From Brachionus plicatilis (lineage: Eukaryota; Rotifera; Eurotatoria; Ploima; Brachionidae), in contig QEOQ01000469.1 in the NCBI GenBank assembly GCA_010279815.1, forward strand, positions 100,461 to 157,387: a stretch of DNA of 56,927 nt, read 5' to 3'. How positions within the stretch are numbered: the stretch's first letter is position 1; each line of letters begins with the position of its first letter. This document shows, one piece after another, positions 22,681-31,774 of this stretch. The notes under the pieces were generated by a model. That model saw only the letters and a list, made by a program, of their open reading frames with translations, had not been told where the DNA came from and made no database searches. The position numbers were made by a program, and so were the translations under genes.

Positions 22681-22977
22681 ATTTTTAAACAAAAGAGTCA
22701 ATAAAAAAAAGCTCTAAAGAGACATCTTTGAATATTTTTGTTGTTTATTTTTTAAATAAATTCAGAATTTTTATTGAATTCTTTAATTCATAGCTTCAAA
22801 GAAAAAGTTAAAAAGAATATTTCCAATTTATTCAAATATTCCATTAAAATAAAACTTTGAATTTAAACTTAAATCTGAACTTCAAAAAAAATTTATTTGG
22901 TCACAATTTTTTTTCAAAATTTTTGTTTGATTTTATGTGTCATAATTTAATAAAAAATTCAAGCCAAAAAATATTAT

Positions 22978-23902
22978 ATTTTATTTTAAAGTCGCATGGA
23001 ATCAACTTATCATGTGTAAGAACTTGTGCCATAGTGGCTGAAGAGCGCCCACGTATCCAATTAACTTCATCATTTGTTAAACTATTTCAAAGCCTAGGCC
23101 TCTCTGCAAGATCTGTTAGTACTACATTTGGTTGCAGAGCAAATATAGCTGTTTGTCTGCAAGGAGCATCTGACCCGGACCCAATGCCAATCTATGTCGA
23201 TCAGCGTGCACTCCGAAATGATAGAGTTACTATTGTTGAAAAAGGAAATATAGCCTGTGTCTTCTCGAATCTGGGAAACTTTTGCCGGGAGTCAAAGTTG
23301 TAATTGCCAATCCAGAGACCAAAGGTCAATGTGCTGATTCACATCTTGGCGAAATATGGGTCCAAAGTCTACATTGTTCAAATGGTTACTACAACATTAG
23401 CGGCGATGAAGTCCAAGATGAGAATTTCAATTGTCATCTAGCAACTGGAGATACGCTGACTTCCTACGCTCGAACTGGCTATTTGGGCTTCGTTCGTCGA
23501 GTGGACTCAAAATTGTCCACTAGCGAACCTCATGATGCCATTTACATTGTCGGCTCTTTGGATGAGACCATGATGATCCGCGGCATGCGATATCATCCAA
23601 TTGACATTGAGACTACTGTGTTACGATGTCACAAAAAAATCTGCGAATGTGCTTGCTTTACATGGACCAATCTTTTGGTTGTTGTCGTGGAACTAGATGG
23701 TAGCGAAAACGAAGCTTTAGACTTAGTACCATTAGTTACAAATAGTGTTTTGGAAGACCATTATTTAATTGTTGGAGTAGTAGTTGTGGTCGATCCGGGC
23801 GTAGTGCCTATAAACAGTAGAGGCGAAAAGCAACGCATGCACTTGAGAGATGGATTTTTAAGCGATCTGTTAGATCTTATATACGTGGCTTACAATATGT
23901 AA
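22978..23902 (+). pseudogene. DIP2-like C-terminal fragment with one frameshift
   Basis: Strong resemblance to the C-terminal third of disco-interacting protein 2 (acyl-adenylate-forming AMP-binding family): LKSHGINLSCVRTC, VAEERPRIQL, YVDQRALRNDRVTIVEKG, then in another frame LPGVKVVIANPETKGQ, DSHLGEIWV, ARTGYLGFVRRV, IVGSLDETMMIRGMRYHPID, FTWTNLLVVVVELDG, INSRGEKQRMHLRDG and the natural terminus IYVAYNM before TAA 23900-23902. A one-base change near 23255-23265 breaks the frame between the halves. There is no upstream DIP2 sequence and no intron in 920 bp, so a 5'-truncated retrocopy or duplicated last exon is likeliest. A sequencing error in a genuine last exon cannot be excluded. Confidence 0.75.
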
Positions 23903-24136
23903 TTTGAGTGCATTTTCACCAGAAGAGCCCGATGATGATTAATGAGTTGAAGTGTAAATATTGGCCGCATGTAACTGGATCGATATTGCTAAGCAAGTTA
24001 TTGATTTTTAAAAATCAAAAAATTAATTGCTGATTGCTGTTCATTCAGCAATCAATACCTGCTTTAAAACTGTTAAAATTAGGGGGCTTCAAGTGATTTA
24101 TTCAGCAGCAAGTTCTATATGCTAGCGGTTCTGTTT
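23903..24136. other. Sequence downstream of the DIP2-like fragment
   Basis: Starts with less AT-rich bases (about 23903-23990), then a small inverted repeat (TTGCTGATTGCTG with CAGCAATCAATACC). No A-rich tail or gene. Confidence 0.35.
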
Positions 24137-24345
24137 AGTGTTGGGGGCCGTTCGCGAGGCCACGTGGCCGGCCAGAAAAAAAAATGGTCGAGACCGTGGC
24201 CGGCCGGCCAAGCCGCGGCCAACTGACGGACCGACCGTGAAATGGCCGGCCAAATTTTAGAAAACCTTGAGGTGGCCGGCCAACTGAAAGACCGTTAAAC
24301 GGTCGACCGTGCGCAGACCGGCCGGCCACAAAACGGTCCAAAAAA
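24137..24345. repeat. GGCCGGCC-rich repeat end
   Basis: AGTGTTGGGGGCCGTTCGCG, then repeated GGCCGGCC and GACCGT motifs in otherwise AT-rich DNA. The inner end (reverse complement CCGTTTTGTGGCCGGCC) matches 32925-32940, on the far side of the LTR element and the pogo insertion. This suggests one GGCCGGCC element was split by those insertions. Its AGTGTTGG start matches, inverted, the end at about 33692. Confidence 0.55.
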
Positions 24346-24416
24346 AAATTTTACTTAAATGTTTAAAAAAATTTAAAGGCATTAAAAAAAAATTAAAAAT
24401 TTTAAAGAAATAAACA

Positions 24417-24795
24417 TGTTACGGTATATAACCGACTCTCCATAGTTTTGTTTATATTGATTTTAAACAGTAGATTAATATTTATGGATAACATAAATAT
24501 TTAGAAGCAATGATTTTAGATCCGCTATCAAACAACAGTTTATAACGGTTATTGCAACAGTCAATTAATAATAGTATAGTAAACATTTATTTTATTGTGG
24601 AATGATTGAGCTTTACTTCCTAGCTTTTATTTATATTCATTCTTAATCTAGCATTGGGAACTTCACTATAAATTGTAGTTACTTATTCTTTATTTTTAGT
24701 TTTTATATTCACTCTTATTTATTAAATAAATATTTTAAAACGAATTCGTTATCTTTTACTACGCCTAAAGTAGTGGCCAGACTTTAAGTGTAACA
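24417..24795 (+). repeat. 5' LTR (379 bp)
   Basis: TG...CA boundaries with the inner palindrome TGTTAC/GTAACA. AAATAAATATTTTAAAA near its 3' third could serve as a polyadenylation signal. No TATA assignment is attempted in such AT-rich DNA. Confidence 0.95.
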
Positions 24796-24797
24796 TA

Positions 24798-24809
24798 TGG
24801 TAGCAGCGA
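24798..24809 (+). promoter_or_regulatory. Probable primer binding site
   Basis: TGGTAGCAGCGA starts two bases after the 5' LTR. The TGG fits complementarity to the CCA 3' end of a tRNA. It directly abuts the gag ATG at 24810, leaving essentially no leader. Confidence 0.6.
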
Positions 24810-26399
24810 ATGTACGATTTGAATATGGATAGAGAAAGGAAAACCGAAGAAGATTCTTCCAAAAGTTGGGAACAAATAAAAAGTATGCATCACATGAAAG
24901 CAAAATCATTAGCTTTTAAATTGGACAAACTTACAAAAATCTACAAGGAAACGCTTGAATCTGCATTTTCAATAGCAATTAGCAAAGATGAATTTGTCGA
25001 CAGAGTTAAAAATGTTGAAGACTTGAAAACTGGTCTCAATTTAAAAATCAAAGATTTGAAGTCAGAAGAACAAATTATATCAAGTGAAGATAAGGATGAA
25101 GAGCTTGAATACCTAAAATCAAAATTGTATTCATTATCAACTGAACTTGAAGGGAAAGAACATGAAATTAATACATTGAAAAAGGAAAAACAAGTAAAAT
25201 TTAAAATAATAGAAAGTTCAACGTCAGAAGAAAATGAGTACAACTTAAATAAAGATTTCTATAAATTAGTAAATGTATCAGAACATACTGAGTCAAAAAT
25301 CCAGGATAGCCCTAGTACAGATGAACAATCATCCGAGATTGATGATCAATCAATTGAAAATAAACAAGATTATAACATTTCAATGCCAAAAACAAGTTAT
25401 TGCGAGACAAGCTTTAAACAAACTCAATTCGCCAAGCAAAAAGTTAATGAACAAAATAATTTTGGAACTAAATCATATCATGAAAACAATTATGGGTTTT
25501 CAAACTATAGATTGCCCCCTACTCCAATTCTAAAGGATTCTAATGATTTAAATTTAAATCAGAGCAAATTTATCGACAACACGATTTCAAATAAGTCAAA
25601 TTTTAATTACGAAGATAAAATTATGATAACCAAGACTAAACGACTTGAAAATTCTACACCGAAATTTTCTGGAAATCCAAGAGATGATGTAGACGACTGG
25701 TTATTTATGGTAAAGCAAGGATTTATATCGGCAAACATTGAGGAAAAAATGAAATTAAACGCTATTGTTAATTTTGTATCTGACTTGCCGCTACTCATTC
25801 TGAAAAAACATATTGAATCACAAAGCAATTGGATCTCCTTCGAAAATGAACTAAAATCAACTTTCAGAAATATAAATCGTGATCAAAAGATTCGATCTGA
25901 ATTAATATCCTTAAAAAACAGGGAGGGTCTATCAATTGAAAATTATGTAAGTAAATTTTTAACCCTTACTAATAAAATATCATTCATGGCAGAAGATGAA
26001 AAGATGTTTCACTTTATTCAAGGATTAAAAGAATCTACAAAAAGGGAACTCGTATGTCGTAATATCACTAAATTAAATTCAGCTATTCCCTTAGCTATTC
26101 AATTGGAATCTTTTACAAATAGTGTTGCTAAAATTAATTATTTCAAAAATAACAAACCCAAGAATAATGTTTTGTTTAAAAAGCAACACAATAGATACAA
26201 TTTAGAAAAGGTTCAAAATAATAGACAAACTAAGTATAAATCAGATTATTCTAGAAATTTTAAAAATTTTTCTTCAGTCGAAAATAAAAACAGAAAAGAA
26301 AAAATTATTTGTTCAAGGTGCAAACGTAAAGGACACTATGCTAATACATGTAGATCAGACCTTAAAAAAATTAATAGTGTCTCATCACAGCCGATATAG
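24810..26399 (+). CDS. gag: Gag-like protein with CCHC zinc knuckle
   Basis: 529 residues from ATG 24810 (a second Met is six codons in). Residues 1-130 are charged and coiled-coil-like, 150-260 polar and low in complexity, about 290-430 a helical capsid-like domain (DWLFMVKQGFISANIEEKMK and LSIENYVSKFLTLTNKI, typical of Gypsy capsids), then a Lys/Asn-rich linker and one knuckle CSRCKRKGHYANTC (C-x2-C-x4-H-x4-C) near residue 505. It packages RNA in cytoplasmic particles. It ends 15 residues after the knuckle; the next frame overlaps its end in the -1 register, consistent with gag-pol frameshifting. Intact. Confidence 0.9.
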   Translation: MYDLNMDRERKTEEDSSKSWEQIKSMHHMKAKSLAFKLDKLTKIYKETLESAFSIAISKDEFVDRVKNVEDLKTGLNLKIKDLKSEEQIISSEDKDEELEYLKSKLYSLSTELEGKEHEINTLKKEKQVKFKIIESSTSEENEYNLNKDFYKLVNVSEHTESKIQDSPSTDEQSSEIDDQSIENKQDYNISMPKTSYCETSFKQTQFAKQKVNEQNNFGTKSYHENNYGFSNYRLPPTPILKDSNDLNLNQSKFIDNTISNKSNFNYEDKIMITKTKRLENSTPKFSGNPRDDVDDWLFMVKQGFISANIEEKMKLNAIVNFVSDLPLLILKKHIESQSNWISFENELKSTFRNINRDQKIRSELISLKNREGLSIENYVSKFLTLTNKISFMAEDEKMFHFIQGLKESTKRELVCRNITKLNSAIPLAIQLESFTNSVAKINYFKNNKPKNNVLFKKQHNRYNLEKVQNNRQTKYKSDYSRNFKNFSSVENKNRKEKIICSRCKRKGHYANTCRSDLKKINSVSSQPI

Positions 26400-26449
26400 A
26401 TGAATTTGAACAAAAATATGATTATTTTTGGCAAACTCCTGATTTTAAA

Positions 26450-28312
26450 ATGGTACCAAAGAGTGAACTAAATCAATCTCAACAATTGATCTTTAAAGAT
26501 TTATATAATGAAGCAACCAATCTTTATGCTTCATTTATTGAAAACCTCGGAGTTTGTTCGGTTTATGAACACTCCACAAGGCTGATTAATGAATCAACGC
26601 CTCCTGTGTATACACATGCATACCGAAAATCACAAAGTGAAAGGAATTTCCTCAAAATAGAATGTGAGAAAATGGTAAATGCAAAAATAATTCGACCATC
26701 TAAGTCGCCCTGGTCTTTTCCAGTAATAGTGGTACCCAAAAAAGATGGCTCGAAGCGAATCTGTATTGATTATAGAAAATTAAACGAATTGACTATTACA
26801 GAAAAATGGCCTTTACCAAATATAATTGATTTACTAGATCGATTAAGGGACTCAAATTGGTTCACTGTAATTGATCTTAAATCTGGTTATTGGCAAATAA
26901 AAATGAATGAAAATTCAATCCCATTAAGTGCTTTTACCACGCCAGATGGACATTTTGAATTCTTAAGATTACCTTTTGGCCTTAAGAATGCTCCTACTGA
27001 TTTTAGCAGAATAATGAATATTATATTCGGCAAACTAGATTTTGTAGAAATCTTTATAGATGATATCACAATACATTCAAAAAGTTTTGAAATGCATGTC
27101 GATCATGTGAAACAAGTTTTTAATAAACTCAAAGAAGCTAATCTAAAAATAAATCCAGACAAATGTTGCTGGTTTGCAAAGGAAATAAAGGTTCTAGGAC
27201 ATATTATTTCCCACAATATGATAAAGATGGATCCTAAAAAGATTGATGCGATAAAAAATAGAAAATCACCTGTCAATCTTAAACAACTTCAAAGCTTCCT
27301 AGGAATGTGCAACCAATATAGACGTTTCGTTAAAAATTTCTCTACCATTGCACAACCATTGTTTAAGCTATGCTCAAAAAATATTAAATTTGATTGGGAC
27401 AAAGAATGCGAAGAAGCATTTGAAAACTTAAAAATCAAATTATGCTCATACCCGATACTTAGAATATTTGACCCACAACATCCTTGTGTCTTGTACGTAG
27501 ATGCATCTGGCTTCGCTTTAGGAGCTGTACTAACGCAAAAAAATGAAGAAGGAAAGGAATATATTGTTTCATTTGCATCAAGATTACTGTCTAAATCTGA
27601 ATTAAATCTCACAATAACCGAAAAAGAATGCTTAAGCATCATTTTCGGTCTCAAAGAATTCAGAAATTATTTGCATGGAACGAAATTTCTTCTTGTTGTT
27701 GATCATTGGGCACTCGTTTGGTTAAAATCAATTCGCGATCCATCAGCAAAATTAACCAGATGGATATTATTGCTTCAAGATTTTGATTTCGACGCAATAC
27801 ATAGAAAGGGATCACAAGACTGTAATGCTGACGCATTAAGTAGACCAGTAATAAATTTTATAATAAATTTATCATCAGTTGTGCCAGACAAAATTGTTGA
27901 AAACGAAATATGGGACAATACAAACCTTTTACATTTTATACAATTCAACAAGGTTCCTAGCAACTTATCGAACAGAGAAGAACGTATACTAAAGAATATT
28001 GCAAAACAATATAGATTTGAAAATAATAAGCTTTATATTCTTAAACGAAAAAAGCTACTTGAAATTCGTAGAATAAACGATAGAGATGATATAATATTAA
28101 AGGCTCATAATTTCGGCCATTTTCGAACAGAGTCAACATACAATAGACTTAAAGATAATTATTTTTGGTATAAAATGATTGAAGATGTAAAAAAAATTGT
28201 GATGAAATGTTCAACTTGTCAGAGAAATGGTAAATCTGTAAAATATTATCATCCTGCGTTAGCGACGGATGTAAGCAATGCCTCAAAAGAGTCTGTGTTG
28301 ATTTGGTTTTAG
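26450..28312 (+). CDS. pol: Pol: reverse transcriptase, RNase H and start of integrase; no protease visible
   Basis: 620 residues from ATG 26450; the same frame is open upstream to about 26372, overlapping gag. RT: SPWSFPVIVVPKKDGSKRIC, WFTVIDLKSGYWQI, LPFGLKNAPTDFSRIM, the catalytic FIDDI, and VLGHIIS. RNase H: D in LYVDASG, E in ITEKECLS, D in DHWALVWL, and DALSR. Integrase N-terminal zinc domain: HNFGHF ... CSTCQ (HHCC). There are only about 80 residues between the gag knuckle and RT, and none contains a D(S/T)G motif, so the usual retropepsin is missing. The frame ends at 28312, just as the integrase core begins in another frame. Confidence 0.9.
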   Translation: MVPKSELNQSQQLIFKDLYNEATNLYASFIENLGVCSVYEHSTRLINESTPPVYTHAYRKSQSERNFLKIECEKMVNAKIIRPSKSPWSFPVIVVPKKDGSKRICIDYRKLNELTITEKWPLPNIIDLLDRLRDSNWFTVIDLKSGYWQIKMNENSIPLSAFTTPDGHFEFLRLPFGLKNAPTDFSRIMNIIFGKLDFVEIFIDDITIHSKSFEMHVDHVKQVFNKLKEANLKINPDKCCWFAKEIKVLGHIISHNMIKMDPKKIDAIKNRKSPVNLKQLQSFLGMCNQYRRFVKNFSTIAQPLFKLCSKNIKFDWDKECEEAFENLKIKLCSYPILRIFDPQHPCVLYVDASGFALGAVLTQKNEEGKEYIVSFASRLLSKSELNLTITEKECLSIIFGLKEFRNYLHGTKFLLVVDHWALVWLKSIRDPSAKLTRWILLLQDFDFDAIHRKGSQDCNADALSRPVINFIINLSSVVPDKIVENEIWDNTNLLHFIQFNKVPSNLSNREERILKNIAKQYRFENNKLYILKRKKLLEIRRINDRDDIILKAHNFGHFRTESTYNRLKDNYFWYKMIEDVKKIVMKCSTCQRNGKSVKYYHPALATDVSNASKESVLIWF

Positions 28313-30624
28313 GTTTAAGCGAATCCGATGAAGGATATGTTGGAGTAATGGTAATTGTCGAATTCTTAACAAAATACCCCTTTGCTAAACCTATACGCTC
28401 AAAGAATGCAAGTGAAATCGCTACAGTTCTTTTGGAATATATTAGTTTATTTGGACCATTTGAAGAGCTCCTTTCAGATCAAGGAAAAGAATTCTGCAAT
28501 CAAATTATGGAAGAATTAAGCAAAAACATTGGTTTTAATCATATCACCACTTCTGCTTATAATCCTAGAACAAATGGCATCACAGAGAGATTCAATCAAA
28601 CTTTAATCGAAGCTTTAAGGAAACACTCAGAAGCAAACATAAGCAAATGGCATGTTTACTTACCATATGTCTTAATGGCATACAGGTCGAGAATTCATAA
28701 TAGTACAGGATTTTCTCCGTATGAACTTTTATTTGGGAGAAAAATGATTCCCTTTACAAATTGGAGAGAAGATAACGATGAAAGTCAAGCTATTTTGAAA
28801 AGATCTGAGGAGATAAGAAACTTGATTGAAAATGTTCATCCTGAAGCTGCGAAAAACATTAAATTAAAACAAATTAAGCAAAAAATAATACAGGACAATG
28901 ATAATAATGTAACAGATGAAAGAATACCAATATCTTCGACAGTCTTTATTAAATGTGAAGGACTTTTAACAAAACTGGAACCTCGATTTAAAGGTCCTTA
29001 CAAAGTAAACGACTACACAAAAAGAGGAAATTATGTATTAAGCAATTCCTTGGGTGAAGTACTAAAGGATTCGTTTCCAAGCCATAAATTAAAGGTAGTA
29101 ATTAATGATGAGACATTACCAGCAGAAAGTGCTGAAATCGAAGAAATATTAAAACACAGAATATCAAATAAAAAAATATTTTATCTTATCAAATGGAAAG
29201 GATTGCCAAAGTCAGAATCAACTTGGACACCTGAAAGATATTTCAATAATTTAAAATTGATAAACGAATATAAACGCAAACATGAGAATGAAAACAAAAG
29301 ACAAACAAGAAATTCAGCTAAATTTTCCTACCTAAACCAAAATCTTTATTACATTGTAAATTTTTTATTATTTTTTCTAATTGTCAACGCAATGGGAGAA
29401 ACAAATGAACCAATAAATAATAAGGAATTATTTAAAATAAATGGTAAATTCAAAGTTTGTTCTCATTCAACTCATTCAAAAATAATTGATAATGACGATA
29501 TGTGTAGCAAAAAACCAAAAAATACTTCAAATATTTTACAAGATTATTTAAAAGTTCACAAATATAAAATGATAGGAAAATTAGCTTTCCAAAAATTTTA
29601 CTTGTTTGGAAAATTTTCAAATCAAGTTTATGGTAATGGATACCAGTGTGAAAAGAAGAAGCATTTCCTGATAACATCAATGTCATTCTTTGGACAAAAA
29701 TATGAATCACTTAGAACAGAAAATATTATAATTAATGAAAATGAATGCAAAATAATGGTTTTTTCAAAAAAATGTAACGAATACAACATGAATTGCGTGG
29801 GAGAACACTGTAGTTTTTCAAAAATACCGGAATCAAGATATTCTTGGATGCAGGACCTTTCAGTAACAAGTTATTCTTGTAAAATAACACCAAAAATTAT
29901 ATCAGCAAAAAAGGAAAATGATACATTATTCAATAGTAATTGTAAAGCTACAGACCTTAAATGCATTCTAGACAATTCAATAATTATTTGGGATAGAGTG
30001 GTTATTCATGAATGTCCCTTATTTATTATCAGCTATGAAAAATTTGCTTTAAAAATTGATAGTGACGTATTAATAAGCGAATCAAGTTTAGTTTTTCAAG
30101 TAGATAAAGTTGAAAATCATTGTGATTTAAATCTAATGACAACAATGGAGGGGACATACATAGGTATGAAAACAAATGAACTTGTTACAAAAACACCAAA
30201 AGAAAATTCAAATGTTGAAATTTTAAAAGAACTCCTATTATCAAACATTGATTTTAACTCTTTCAAAGAAGCCGAAGACAAAAATATGATTTTGTACAAT
30301 GAATGTTTAATGTTTAAAGAAATATTAAAACTTTATTCTCTTTTAAACGATGAATATATAAATCATTTTACAAGCAATGGAGATTCTATCACATTTTATG
30401 TCAATATGAAAACTATATATTTGGCAGAATGTGTGCCAACAAATGTTATCAACATTGTCCTAAATAACAACGTTTCTGTAGAAAACAATGAATATTGTTT
30501 TGAAAAGCAACCAGTAATTTTTTATTCAAATAATAAGTCTTATGATGGTTTCCTAAACACAGATGGTTTAATAACGAAAACAACTAAGAAAGTGAAATGT
30601 CGTTATACCAGATTCAAAAGATAA
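28303..30624 (+). CDS. Integrase core, chromodomain and env-like region in one frame
   Basis: The frame is open from before 28303 (coding-like from about 28280) and is -1 relative to pol. The integrase core has D in VDLVLG, D in LLSDQGKEF and E in NGITERF, with exactly 35 residues between the last two, then the GFSPYELLFG motif. Around residues 285-330 lies a chromodomain (FYLIKWKGLP, ESTWTPERYF), which in chromoviruses guides integration to chromatin. Without any stop the frame continues into a hydrophobic, signal-like stretch (YYIVNFLLFFLIVNAMG) and about 400 residues with many Cys, Asn and Ser, an env-like ectodomain. The last residues are RFKR, a furin-type motif, which may be chance. The env-like assignment rests on position, hydrophobic segment and Cys content, not on a recognised family. 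Confidence 0.8.
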   Translation: MVLGLSESDEGYVGVMVIVEFLTKYPFAKPIRSKNASEIATVLLEYISLFGPFEELLSDQGKEFCNQIMEELSKNIGFNHITTSAYNPRTNGITERFNQTLIEALRKHSEANISKWHVYLPYVLMAYRSRIHNSTGFSPYELLFGRKMIPFTNWREDNDESQAILKRSEEIRNLIENVHPEAAKNIKLKQIKQKIIQDNDNNVTDERIPISSTVFIKCEGLLTKLEPRFKGPYKVNDYTKRGNYVLSNSLGEVLKDSFPSHKLKVVINDETLPAESAEIEEILKHRISNKKIFYLIKWKGLPKSESTWTPERYFNNLKLINEYKRKHENENKRQTRNSAKFSYLNQNLYYIVNFLLFFLIVNAMGETNEPINNKELFKINGKFKVCSHSTHSKIIDNDDMCSKKPKNTSNILQDYLKVHKYKMIGKLAFQKFYLFGKFSNQVYGNGYQCEKKKHFLITSMSFFGQKYESLRTENIIINENECKIMVFSKKCNEYNMNCVGEHCSFSKIPESRYSWMQDLSVTSYSCKITPKIISAKKENDTLFNSNCKATDLKCILDNSIIIWDRVVIHECPLFIISYEKFALKIDSDVLISESSLVFQVDKVENHCDLNLMTTMEGTYIGMKTNELVTKTPKENSNVEILKELLLSNIDFNSFKEAEDKNMILYNECLMFKEILKLYSLLNDEYINHFTSNGDSITFYVNMKTIYLAECVPTNVINIVLNNNVSVENNEYCFEKQPVIFYSNNKSYDGFLNTDGLITKTTKKVKCRYTRFKR

Positions 30625-31175
30625 AAAGCACAAAATTTAGTTTAATAAGAAATAAACAGGGGTCTACAATTATAGCAAATGAAAATATTAACCATTATAC
30701 GATCGATTATCTAGCGAATAAAATCAAAAATTTTGATGCACATCATAATCCACTTATTTTAAAAAACATGGATTTTTTATCTCTCAACCGAGATACAGTT
30801 AATAATGAAATGCTAGATGAATTTTTGCTAACAAATAATGAAGACAATACGCAAGCAAGGTCAAAAATCATCGATACAGAATTTCAACTAGAAGAGAAGA
30901 TAAAATATTTATTTAACAAATTTTACTTCTCCATATTTTCAATAATTTTTTTAATTTTAAGTTTATTTGGTTTTTACTTTGGATTACAGTTAATTAATAA
31001 ACGCAAAAAAGTAAAAAACAATACTGATACGAACTTGAGATTAACTACAATAGTAACAAACTTCGAACAAGATAAGTCAATAGAAGAAGAAAAATCTCTT
31101 CACGATTTCAAGACAAACCAAAAAAACAAAACTGATAGTTTGGACTCGGTTACTAAAGAATTAATTAATCAATAA
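30597..31175 (+). CDS. Env-like transmembrane C-terminal frame
   Basis: 192 residues overlapping the previous frame by 28 bases in another register, with its own ATG at 30597. One strong membrane segment (FYFSIFSIIFLILSLFGFYF, residues about 108-127) is followed by a basic stop-transfer (NKRKKVK) and a Lys/Asp/Asn-rich tail. This is the topology of the anchor half of an envelope glycoprotein. Either it is a separate protein or the C-terminal half of the env-like protein separated by a frame change. No fusion peptide can be asserted. Confidence 0.65.
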   Translation: MSLYQIQKIKSTKFSLIRNKQGSTIIANENINHYTIDYLANKIKNFDAHHNPLILKNMDFLSLNRDTVNNEMLDEFLLTNNEDNTQARSKIIDTEFQLEEKIKYLFNKFYFSIFSIIFLILSLFGFYFGLQLINKRKKVKNNTDTNLRLTTIVTNFEQDKSIEEEKSLHDFKTNQKNKTDSLDSVTKELINQ

Positions 31176-31226
31176 AAGAAAATAAATTTCAAAAATGGAT
31201 GATTCGAGGACGAATAACAATTTTCA

Positions 31227-31237
31227 TGGTGGGGATA
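31227..31237 (+). other. Polypurine-type tract before the 3' LTR
   Basis: GGTGGGGATA directly before the TG of the 3' LTR suits the plus-strand primer site. Confidence 0.65.
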
Positions 31238-31616
31238 TGTTACGGTATATAACCGACTCTCCATAGTTTTGTTTATATTGATTTTAAACAGTAGATTAAT
31301 ATTTATGGATAACATAAATATTTAGAAGCAATGATTTTAGATCCGCTATCAAACAACAGTTTATAACGGTTATTGCAACAGTCAATTAATAATAGTATAG
31401 TAAACATTTATTTTATTGTGGAATGATTGAGCTTTACTTCCTAGCTTTTATTTATATTCATTCTTAATCTAGCATTGGGAACTTCACTATAAATTGTAGT
31501 TACTTATTCTTTATTTTTAGTTTTTATATTCACTCTTATTTATTAAATAAATATTTTAAAACGAATTCGTTATCTTTTACTACGCCTAAAGTAGTGGCCA
31601 GACTTTAAGTGTAACA
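31238..31616 (+). repeat. 3' LTR (379 bp)
   Basis: Read against the 5' LTR, no difference was found over 379 bases. Followed by AACA. Confidence 0.95.
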
Positions 31617-31774
31617 AACATTAAAACTAATTAGATTTTCATCATCGATTTTTATAAATTTAATTTTTTTTTATTAAAATCGTTTTTATAAAAAAACTTA
31701 TCTAAAATACCGAATTATAAATTTATATATGGAATTTAACGATTTTTGAAAAATATCAAAAAAATTTGTGGTTA

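Larger units (their letters stand above)
24417..31616 (+). mobile_element. Young Ty3/Gypsy-type LTR retrotransposon, 7.2 kb, chromodomain plus env-like frames
   Basis: Two 379-bp LTRs (24417-24795, 31238-31616), starting TGTTAC and ending GTAACA, appear identical base for base. AACA flanks both sides (24413-24416, 31617-31620), a 4-bp target duplication. Order: LTR, PBS, gag, RT-RNase H-integrase, chromodomain, env-like region, TM frame, purine tract, LTR. RT-RNase H before integrase is the Ty3/Gypsy order. LTR identity points to very recent insertion, yet the coding part has frame changes and lacks a recognisable protease. It interrupts a GGCCGGCC repeat. Confidence 0.95.

Noticed and set aside
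24135..24341. 68-residue Arg/Gly/Pro protein over the GGCCGGCC repeat
   Set aside because: Repeat-derived frame; the same motif is seen at 33.1-33.6 kb as a transposon arm.
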